64,000 bases of DNA from Saururus chinensis (taxonomy: Eukaryota > Streptophyta > Magnoliopsida > Piperales > Saururaceae): contig CP141140.1 in NCBI GenBank assembly GCA_035235625.1, forward strand, positions 62,984,581 to 63,048,580, read 5' to 3'. Position 1 is the stretch's first letter; every line of letters starts with the position of its first letter. Below the pieces are notes generated by a model. The model searched no databases and was not told where the DNA came from. It saw only the letters and a program-made list of their open reading frames with translations. Below, in pieces: positions 49,177 to 58,754 of the stretch. Both the position numbers and the translations under genes were made by a program.

Positions 49177-49432
49177 GATTTCGTCGTTCTGAACGACGAA
49201 ACCGGGTCAAGTAATAAAAGGTTCGTCGTTTAGAACGACGAAATCGTATTCAAGCCAATTTCGTCGTTCTAAATGACGAAATTAGCTTAAAAAATATTAA
49301 AAAAAAGCCACGCTGGCGCCAGCTGCTTGGCTGGCGCCAGCATGGCAAAAACGAACACCAGTTTGGGAAATATTTCCCAAAGTGGTATATTTTAGTAAAT
49401 ATTTTTTAAATTATTATTTTAATAATTTTCCC
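49177..49432 (-). repeat. MULE terminal inverted repeat, right
   Basis: Reverse complement of the left TIR at roughly 85-90% by eye. It carries two GCTGGCGCCAGC palindromes where the left end has one, and three CGTCGTT/AACGACG palindromes (49177-49203, 49221-49244, 49257-49283). Confidence 0.9.
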
Positions 49433-49441
49433 TTAAAATAA
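49433..49441 (+). repeat. MULE target-site duplication, right
   Basis: TTAAAATAA, identical to 42690-42698. Confidence 0.85.
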
Positions 49442-50138
49442 TAAACAACACTGAACTTACTTATGACATTTGATGAAAATTGAAGATTATTCAATGAGGT
49501 GATGTTGAATTGTATATTATGAGCAAATGAATCTTCATTTTGAATGAGAACAATTGTTGTATTATCATTGACAAAGATATCATATTCTATTGTGGCCCGT
49601 TTAAAGCTTAGATTTTGTTTCTTGACCATTTGATTTGAAATCAAGTGTACGTTATTCTCTATCCATGTTAAATTGTACTTGTCTATGAATTTGTTGAAGA
49701 GGACAACTTGAATGGTAGATCCCTAACATAAAGAAGAAAGATCATTGTTAAAATTTGCAAATGTAGAAAGTAATAGTTTTAAAAATCTTAGTACATACCA
49801 CATTATCAATGACTCGTATGTTCATCACAATACTTGTTCCATTCGAGTTGTTGTAAGTGTGAATTTTCATTTTTTGTACCAATGAATAGTCCATGATTTT
49901 AACGTGGATGATAATTGAGCAATAGTGAAGCACTTCTTGTCCATTGTTTATGTATGCAAAATAACTATGAAAATAAACATTTATTTGAGCATAAAATATT
50001 AAAGACAATTATAAAGCTACAAATTTAAAATGATACCTTTAATTTCTTATAAATTTCATTGAAGACGATATTTTTTTGTAAGACTACTTGTTATTTTTTT
50101 CTTAGAATTATGCTTAATCAAAATTTTGATTGTACCTA

Positions 50139-51018
50139 GGGGTGCTAATGAGCCGAGTGGAATTTTTGCCTCACGCAGCTCAAACTTGAAGTGAGAATAC
50201 TTGGCTAGAACTTGACTCGAGGCTCAAATGAGCTCGGGCTTACTAGCTTGAAATCAGTTGAACCAAAAACGTTGAGCTTGAACTTATTCTATTACAATGG
50301 CAAGCCTAGGTCGAATTGAACCCGATCTGTATATAAAAAAAACCTAATTTTGAATTCAAAATTTCGAACTAACATTCAATAAAAGATTAATTACATAGAA
50401 TGAGTTAATCATTTTAAAATTATATGAAAAGTTACAAATAAAAGTTAATATGTGCTCAAAGCAAACTTATTCAAAGTCTCAAACTAGCCTGCACTCGAGT
50501 CTTAATTACTCCCAACTCTATAGTATATATAATATCAAAATGTCATTATTTATTGAGGATGTATTAAAACACAATAGCTAATCATATAATCAATGTTGTC
50601 CCTTCTTTGGGATTTTAATTTTAGGTTATGACTACCTTGAATTTTGGTCTCAGTATGTGGAGAGACATCTTGGCATGTTTACATCTCATCCTTAGAATAA
50701 TGATTATCAAGCAAATCATATTGTATTGGCAACAAGAAACTTGGAGACTTGCCATTTTTGACTCAACCTAATTAAATATAACTTGTCTTTATCTTATGAA
50801 ATAAAAAGAGACTCCATGAGTCAATGCTAAATAACTTTTGGGGAATTATTGTAAAATTTTGATTTTTAAGAATTTCAACATTAGTTTTTATATAAAATTT
50901 GAAATATATATCATAATTTGTTTGACATGTAGATATGGTAGATACTATTACCAATACATTTTTGTTTGCTGACTGCCATATAGTTTGATGTGTAGTATAG
51001 TCTATAGTATTGATTGTA

Positions 51019-51110
<92 letters not shown>

Positions 51111-51245
51111 ATATACCTTATTAAATCAAATTTCTATGATACATCTAATTTTCAACATGTATCACATGTAGACATATATGTATTATGTGTCTTTAAAAAT
51201 TTAACTTATCAATATCTCTCTCTATACAAATATACACACCTAATA
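50139..51245. repeat. AT-rich dispersed repeat, second copy
   Basis: It begins AGGGGTGCTAATGAGCCGAG and contains a long TA array. The part 50760-50960 matches 26870-27080. A related start (GGGGGTGCTAACGAGCCGAG) is at 22632. It is non-coding and sits between the RepHel and RPA remnants of the Helitron, so it is probably a later insertion. The right end is not clear. Confidence 0.4.
51020..51108. repeat. (AT)n microsatellite
   Basis: About 89 bp of uninterrupted AT dinucleotide. Confidence 0.95.
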
Positions 51246-51399
51246 AAATGATAGGGCAATGTTCCTTTAGAAGTAATTTGTGTGGTGGTAGTCCATTTGG
51301 TGTTATACTATTAAGAAAATCTTTTAGATGAGAAGTTTTCTTCTTATCTATTGCACTGTCATAGCTATAATATGTTTCTTATTCTCTAATGCAAGAGGA

Positions 51400-54300
51400 A
51401 ACAATTTTTTCATTTAGATCATTACAAATTCATTTCTTGTTGCTAATATGCATTTATTTGCCAAGAATCAAGGATCTAGATAGCGAGAATGTAGATCATG
51501 ATAAATTATTGCTATCAATTTTCACTTTCCATCTTCAAAATCTTCATGTTCAATTAACATTTCTTTTGGAACTTAAACATAAATGTCTTCTATATTTTTT
51601 CTTCTCCATTACCAATCCACAATAGATAGTTACAAAATTCTAAATTTTTTCTTGCTCTCATCTTCTTCAGAAGAGGTGGTTTTCAATTTTTCCCATAGAT
51701 GGGATCATACCAAACTTGAGTCTATAGTTTCTTCTCTAGTTCCACGTGGTATTACTAGTAGAACATGTCTAAAAATACCACCAAACTCCATCACTTTTCT
51801 ACCCAATAATTTTGAGAAATCTAAAATATCCTTTAATGTGCGATCAAGTGCTTCAAATGCATGTTTTTTGGCCATTTGAGCCTCATCCCAATTATGATTG
51901 ATGGTTGTGCCAATCCACATTGCTTTGAAATTTTACACATGCTATTCAGTTCAACATTAATGGGTATTTTGAACCTTGAATAAGTTGTACATCCTCTAGG
52001 TAAAACTGAGGCGACTACACCATTTTTATTGTTGCAATTGTAATCAATCCCTTTTTTCTAACTGCTGTAAAGATGGATCTATACAAAAAGGTTTTACTAA
52101 ACCATCGGGGCCATTGATGAAGAAAACACCAGAATTTTCAAATTGAATGTGCTCAATAATTGTGTCAAATGCATGTTTTTGGTCATTGTTTAAAAGCAAT
52201 ATACCATCTATATATGATTGTAGCGTTATAATAGATATTTCTTCATAAATTTCTTGTGTCCTATCATAAAGAAAATTAAGAATGTTTGATTTTGGTAAAT
52301 CACACTCATTCGAAGTTCTTCCAAAGCTTTTCAAAATTTTAGGCAATTCTTTCAAAACATATGACAATCGAAGGTCATTGGAAAATTTAACTCCCAACAT
52401 GCAACCTTTTGCCATTGCATCAAATATAGCATTCCATAATTGTCTTATATTGTTTAGCTCAGACAATACCAATATTGTTGTCAATAGCATCCTTAGAGCA
52501 CATGACATTGAATATGTTGCTACTTCTTGTAAACATAGTAATATATGATTATTATCTTCGAAGTATTTTGTGTTGCCTCTTGAAATGTTGTGCATTGAAT
52601 TCCTTTAACAGTGAAAAAATTATTAAAAGATTTTATTCTACGTAGACATGTTAACAACAACCTTAAAAAATATCTCTCTCCTTCAGCTAGGTTTGCAGCA
52701 TTTATTCTACCCATTGTTTTTTGTTCTTCTATTTTATCCAGATTCAATTTTTTGTATTCCAGACATAATATGATGGGAATTGTCGATATAATAAAGTTCT
52801 TGCAAATGGATCAATTACGTTCATTGCAAAATATTATGTGAATACAGTTCTTTTCATTCTTTTATCTTGCACAACTTTTTCTAAATCTTGTTTATTATCA
52901 AATGATACTAAATGATGATTTAGTAAATGCATTTATAAATTGGAGATTGCAGGATGATTGTTGCATAAATTGTAGCAAAAAATTCTCCATGTTGCCCCTG
53001 GAGGAGATACCCAATGTGCATTTTGATATCTTTCTATCTGATTTACATCATCAATATGCATATATTTTCATAATTTTACTAAAATACGATCATGGCCTTT
53101 GTATATATACTTGTAAAAATACTTTATTACCTTAATGCTTCAACATACTTCAATATTTATACGACAATCATAACATTTCAACAAGTACAGATTGTAGGGA
53201 ACAACCTACGTATTATCCAAGTAGTAGCCTCAAGTATGAATAAACGATCATTATTCCTTCATCTATAAATAGGATATGCATCATTCCCTTTTGATGTGGT
53301 ATTTGATAACTTTTTCAGTTATTTAAATCGACAAGCTCCATCTACCATACAATGCAATTTCTTCCTTAACATACCACATGGTCCATGCATCATATGATTT
53401 GTTTTTATCTTATAGAGAAACTTATCTTCTTCAATATTTAGAATTTTAGCACAAACATAACTGTCATAAGAATCTACTTCCGTGATCTTGTCCTTTTGAT
53501 CCATTGTTAATAGCAAATGAATGTGTGATATTCCTTGTTTTTAAAATTCTATAACACCAGCATAAGCAACATCCTTTCCTAAAAAAATTGTTTTTAATAT
53601 CAAATTTTCATGTCATCCACTTTTGCTTTAAAAACTAGTGCAATGAGTTCTGGGCAATCAAAGGTCTTTTCTCTAGGCATGAGGTGGCAAACAATCTCTG
53701 GCCATTCCGAATTGTAAGTCATTGTGATAAACAAATTTGGTTTTTCATACTCTTGGACTAAAGTCGTAGTATCTAAATATCAATGTTTCATGTCTCGTAG
53801 GCCACCTATGAATGATAGAGGTAACACTATCATTTTTCCCAATTTTACTACCATTTGTTTCTCCTATTGTTATACTATCAACAATACCTTGATAGAGTTT
53901 TACACAACTTTTGTTTTGATTGTGATATAGAAAGTTCAATCTATGTGTCTCGATCTTTACATACATATCAATTATAAATTGTTGGAACAATTTACCAATG
54001 TAGATTACACTCCAGCTTTCATTGGACCTTATTTTAAACAGATATGCATAGTATTCTCTGCATGTAATTTCAATTCTTTGTTTCCATAAAAAAATTTCAA
54101 TATTTCTTTAAATAATACTTCATTGTTGTGTATAATGTTCGATGTATATATCATTATAAATATCTTTATACTAATATGCCAACCATTTTCTCCCCTTGGA
54201 AACTACAACGGGTATTGATGTGGATCATAATACCCATAGTATGGTTGAACATTATAAGAGTGACCTATTTTTCTATGTACAATGATCTCTCTTTCTTGAG

Positions 54301-55400
54301 CCTGAGATTCATTACTTCCTTTAATCCATATTGCAGCAACTTGGGAGACAGATGGTTCCTTGTACACACTTTGGTCTTGAACACAACTTTTTTGAATAAC
54401 AATTTTGTAATCTTCTATCTTTTCCATATCTCTTAGAGATCTTAAAAATTGTAAATAAGGAAACATGTCAAGTATAGAGATTAACTTCTGCTCTATATGT
54501 GGACATAAATTATCTATTTGACGAATTCGATTTTTAACCTCATGATCTTTATCATATAACTATAATTATAAAAACTTTGGACCTTTTTCAATTAGCCGGA
54601 GGGAATATAAGCAATGGTATCTTTGTCCATGTACTCAATACACTAGAGCTCATATTGATAACAATTTCATCAGTTTGTGCCTGCATTGAAGTGAAAGAGA
54701 ACATGCTATTATACCCTCTAATGAGTTCACGAAATTTCTTTGAATATTCTAATGTGCCATTATACAAACTTTCTAATTCACTTGGCATTGGATTTACACA
54801 CACTTGAATTTCTCCATTTTGACAACAAAATCCCGGCCTCTCACCCCTAAATCTTTTTACACCACAAAATTTACAATATGTATTTTTATTTAATCAATGA
54901 ACCACAACTTTTGTTTTCAAACATCTTGTCATTGATGGTATTGAAAAATTTTCACTCCCAAGTGATAGAATTTGTGCATTTTTTCAACTACATGATTGTA
55001 TATTTCCACTTGAATGTAACTTGACTCATCATCTATGGTATTTTTTAATAAGAACTAAAATTTAAAATTTTTCAACAATTTTTTATTTTTAATTATTTTT
55101 TTATTGGAAAATTTTAAATTACCAATGTTATTTCTCCATCTTGATGGAGAATATTGTTTGAACAAATATTGTGAGTATTTATTTTGTGTAAATTATTGTC
55201 ATTAATACTTTATTGAAACTTTTGTTAGTAAAGTTTATGACTATGACAATGACATTTCATTTGTTCACGTAGCTTGCATGTGTTTAAAGAATACATCTGA
55301 GCATAAGTGGAATGTCTTTGTGCATTTCTTCTTGCTCTAGTTGATAGAGATTTTTTAACACCATATATTTCTATATTTATTCCCTAAGTTCATTTTGCAT
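51400..55400 (-). pseudogene. Helitron RepHel (Rep plus Pif1-like helicase) remnant
   Basis: Order on the - strand: a zinc-binding-like N-terminal piece (FCGVKRFRGERPGFCC, about 54850) followed by NPMPSELESLYNG and a YNSMFSFTSMQ block near 54680. Next is a Helitron_like_N-type block (FQQFIIDMYVKIETHRLNF, LYQGIVDSI, about 53985-53850). Helicase parts follow: LNNDQKHAFDTIIEHIQFEN then FFINGPDG (Walker A region, about 52180-52090) and WDEAQMAKKHAFEALDRTL with FGGIFRHVLLVIPRGTR (about 51885-51730). Intact relatives nick, unwind and transfer one strand by rolling circle. Multiple stops and frameshifts separate the pieces, and the Walker A is degraded (GPDGLVKPF instead of GxxGxGKT/S), so it is inactive. 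Confidence 0.75.
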
Positions 55401-55410
55401 ATTTTTTTTA

Positions 55411-56254
55411 ATTGTAACATTAATAGTTCATGAAAAATATAACTATACTCAATAACTAATTAAAAAAATACTAAAAATTAAATAATAAAAGGAGAAGTAA
55501 ACATATACGAACTAAAATAAATGGCAATATGAAAATACCACCCACTGGGACTAATAGTAGTTTTAAAAAAATTTGAACATCATGAGGCAAAAGATTAAGT
55601 AATTAATTTATCTTTTTACATAAGTATCATACTAGTGTATACTACTATATATTGGTAATATAAGGTATAATAGGTATTTGTTTGATATGTAGCAATTATA
55701 TGAATGATATTATTAAAGTATTTTCAAAAAACATACGAAATGTTAATTATATTAAAAGATTCATGGGTTTAAAATAGCAGTAGTATAAAAATTTATGTAA
55801 AATAGAGGTGGTAGTCATCACTAAATCAAACTAATATCAAACTATATAATGAAAAATTAACTATTTGGAACCCCAAGCTACTCACCAGAAAAATTAGCAA
55901 TTGTACAACTTTGTAATAATTAGGTAAATTTCAACTTATAACTATCATACCACACTTTACCTTACTTAAATAACTTATATTATTTATACAAGTTATATCT
56001 TATAATGTATTTAATTATTTTAAATCCAACGGCCCATGTTACTCAGGGCTAAAATGTACCTGAGTAACATCACGTGAGCCCAAGCTCACCTCAACAACCC
56101 TCTTATAATAAAGCTTGTGGTAACTTATATCTTATAAGTATGCAAAGTTTGATTTATATTTATTTAAGTTATATAATTATAGAAGCTACATAAGATATTA
56201 GTTATGTTATATCTTATATATAAGTTATAGAATTGTATGTTATAAATTATTTAT
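55411..56254. other. AT-rich stretch, possible Helitron 5' part
   Basis: Many short TTATATCTTATA-type repeats and no coding signal. The Helitron 5' end may lie here, but I could not find a convincing TC start. Confidence 0.4.
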
Positions 56255-56524
56255 TGTTAAGAAATTCAGAGAACAAGGAAGAAGAAAACTTTATTATCTC
56301 TAAACCATGTTCATATTACAATAATGAAGGGATTGACCCTCTTAATCAAATAAGGAACTACCCTAACCCTAATCACAATTACATCCTAATTACCTTTCAC
56401 TTAAAGAAGAGTTAACTAATAAGAAATTAACAATTAACTAGATTGACCTAACTACCCTCTATGATGTAAGAACTAAAATAAACACTTAGACAAAAAGACT
56501 AAAATATGAAATGATACTCTAATA
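56255..56524 (-). repeat. Copia fossil 3' LTR
   Basis: 270 bp, matching 63262-63512. Shared blocks include GAACAAGGAAGAAGAAAA, ATATTACAATAATGAAGGGA, AAGAAGAGTTAAC and TTAGACAAAAAGACTAAA. The divergence is visible by eye. Confidence 0.85.
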
Positions 56525-56595
56525 CCCCCTCAAACTCTGGATGTGGGTAACATACAATGTTGGCTCAAAAAAAATTGAGAGTGTGTCATTGTATG

Positions 56596-58754
56596 TGTAA
56601 CGACCCGACCCAGGCCGGGCCCACAAAATCACTAATAGAAAAATTTTCTTTTCTTTGAGCCAGGAATCATCGTCTGAGTGCAAGAGGTACAACGTTCATC
56701 TACGCACTACGGAGCTTAAAGGCTTCCTCGTTCGTAGACTTAGGTTGTAACGAACACGTACACACAACGAAGCTTCATAGTTCGTCACGTGTAAAACAAA
56801 ATAAAACATATTATTATAATGATTTGGATCGGGCCAATGTTGTTTTGCCGTTGGTTGCCTACGTACGTATTGGATATTATTCCAACATGATCGGATCCGA
56901 ACGTAGTTCTGCCTAATGGCTACTACATACAACAAGCATCACAAAATTATACATATAAAATACATATCTCCGAATATTTAATATGAATATACAAAAACTC
57001 GTCATATATCGGAGTCAAGCGGAAGTTAATAAATTAACGGAATCGTACATCTCGCTCTACCACAGAGCGGGATCAAAATCACATACACATATCTCGCTTC
57101 ATTACTGAATCGAGATTGAACACAGCAACCAACTCGCTCTATCACTGAGCCCAGACCGGACACACACACACACGTCTCGCTCTACCCTAGGGCGAGACAA
57201 CACACATCATGGCATATAAGTACACATTGTGGCATATAAGCACACACCAAGTATATGGATCAAAGCATAACACACACGTCGTTTTATAATTAAAATGAGA
57301 GATTAGAAAAGCTTACTGCCCTCATGTCTCGCAAGGTAGCGATATTTGGAGTTGCTCGTATGAGCATCCTCCCCTTCAGATTCGAAGATATAGACGAAAT
57401 TTCCTCTAGCCTCCATACGTTCATCGTTTTGTGCTAAAGGACCACGTATAAATGTTCTCCTTGCTGGAGACTCTTTTCGTTTTCTGCGCCTGTGAGCAGC
57501 GGACAGAACCTCCCTTACTATGGATTACTTCTCTTCATGTAGCCCGGCAACTTCGGACAGAACCCCGTCTTGCTCTGGGCCCCTAATTCTTGTTCGGTGC
57601 TTGAGAATAAAGGGCGGAGCCTCTCCTTGTCTTGGGGTATTTCTTCCTTATACGGTTGCCAAATCAAAGAACGGACCTCTCCATCATGTAGAACATACTT
57701 GATTTAGTCAAGAACGCCTCTTGGATCGATAAATCGGAGTTAGGATGCTTAAGAACAGGAAGAAAGAAGCTTGTCAACGCCCGAGGACAACAAGCAGAAC
57801 CTCTCCTTATCTCGGGGCGTTTTCTCTTTATATAATTGCCAACTCAGAAAACAGAACCCTCCACAGCGTAGAACATACTCGATTTAGTCAAGAACACCTC
57901 TTGAATCGACTAAATCGGAGTTAGGATGGCCAGAAACAGAGAAAAACGAAGTTGATTGGTATGGATAGAACCTCTCCTTGTCTTGGGACGTTTCCTCATC
58001 ATACGGTCTCCAACTCGAAGAACAGACAGCTCCATTGCATAGAGCACGCTCGATTTAGTGGGAAACGGGTCTTGAATGGCCTTAATCGGCCTCAGAACGG
58101 TTAGAAACAGAGGAAAAGAAGTTATGGGTGAAGAATGGAAAGAAATGGGGGTATAAATAGCCCCTGAGCCGCCGAAACCGCGATGCCGCAGTTTCGGGCA
58201 GCGGCACCTGCGGAAACGCGCGGCTCGCCCGTGGCGCTCGCCAAAACGCGCGGCGCGCCGCGGCGCCCGCCGTTTCATGTCTCCCGCCGTTTCACGTCTC
58301 CCGCGCGCTGCATGACAGGCGCGCGTACCCCCGCGTTACGTGCGCCGCGGTCGCGCATGCCGCGCGTGCGTCGCGCGCGCACCTTAAAATTTATTATTAT
58401 TTTTTATTTTTAAATCAAATCTTCGAACGCGCATATCTCCCTACCCCGGAATCGGATTCGCGCGTTCTTGGTACCGTTGGACTCGTATCGACGAGCCCTT
58501 CGATACCAACCCACTTAAAGCAATAAATCGTGCTCTTTCTAAGTGGGTACCACCTATATTGCATGTTTATCAAATATCGTAACTTCCGGTCCCGACCTCC
58601 GTTTCGCCCGTTCTTTGAATCGTTACACTCGTTTCTTCAAGCTCTATTCAAATACGGAGGTTTCAACGGTTAAAACTGTCCATAATTTATTACTAAAATT
58701 ACTAATTACCTATAACCCCCTTGGTTAGACGTAATCGAAAAACGAGGTGTTACA
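56596..58754 (+). mobile_element. Solo LTR, 2.2 kb, TSD GTATG, nested in the copia fossil
   Basis: It starts TGTAACGACCCGACCC and ends GAGGTGTTACA. It is flanked by the perfect duplication GTATG (56591-56595 and 58755-58759). It carries a good TATA box (GTATAAATAG, 58151-58160) and two internal repeat families: GCTCTACC-type units at 57050-57200 and AGAACCTCTCC-type units at 57490-58030. Its last 300 bp match the solo LTR at 10249-12234. It is younger than the copia element it interrupts. It is probably Ty3/gypsy by length and termini; this is inferred. Confidence 0.8.
57045..57200 (+). repeat. Short tandem repeat in the solo LTR
   Basis: Four diverged units of the form TCTCGCTCTACC...GAGCG(A/G)GA at roughly 40-60 bp spacing. 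Each unit is partly self-complementary (CTCGCTCTACC...GGGCGAGAC). Confidence 0.6.

Larger units (their letters stand above)
42699..49432 (-). mobile_element. Mutator-like element (MULE) carrying transposase and PMD genes
   Basis: A 6,734-bp element bounded by GGGAAAATTATTAAAATAAT and its reverse complement, with about 250-bp terminal inverted repeats. A perfect 9-bp duplication TTAAAATAA flanks it. Both genes are on the - strand: a MURA-type transposase (48472-45627), then a multi-exon plant mobile domain gene (45531-43234). The transposase has in-frame stops, so the copy is not autonomous now, but ends and TSD are clean, pointing to a fairly recent insertion. It lies inside a Helitron's RPA-like gene. 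The termini hold seven copies of a near-palindrome (TTTCGTCGTTCTGAACGACG, then AAA) and GCTGGCGCCAGC palindromes. Confidence 0.9.
42540..49910 (-). pseudogene. RPA1-like OB-fold gene remnant of the Helitron, split by the MULE
   Basis: Autonomous plant Helitrons often carry a gene resembling the large subunit of replication protein A, a single-strand DNA-binding protein. On the - strand, about 49900-49800 encodes a VQKMKIHTY...IRVIDNV piece ending at a GTG|GTATGT donor. The segment 49735-49470 encodes GSTIQVVLFNKFIDKYN...NVHLISN and EYDIFVNDNT, the OB-fold pattern of RPA70/DUF223 proteins. It reaches a GTAAGT donor near 49462. A further piece (LDIIIKVDQRTIRRKENIEN) is left of the MULE at about 42560-42640. 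So the MULE appears to have landed in an intron. Frames are interrupted and the gene is not functional. The family call rests on pattern, not on a search. Confidence 0.5.
41787..55410 (-). mobile_element. Helitron (decayed), 3' end at 41787
   Basis: On the - strand the element ends with a hairpin ACGTGCAAAATGCACGT (41800-41816), a short spacer and CTAG (41787-41790), followed by host T. This is the classic Helitron 3' terminus (hairpin, about 10-12 nt, CTRR, insertion before T). Similarity between the host flank and duplicated segment copy 1 stops exactly there. Upstream on the same strand lie RepHel remnants (about 51.4-55.4 kb) and an RPA1-like remnant, the gene order of plant Helitrons. 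A MULE and an AT-rich repeat sit inside. The 5' TC terminus was not found, so the upper border is a minimum. Confidence 0.7.

Noticed and set aside
52282-52548. + strand frames across 51.4-54.8 kb
   Set aside because: Shadows of the - strand Helitron RepHel remnant, whose peptides match known family blocks.
58183-58413. Arg/Ala-rich frame in a GC-rich tract
   Set aside because: It lies inside a solo LTR; composition alone keeps it open.
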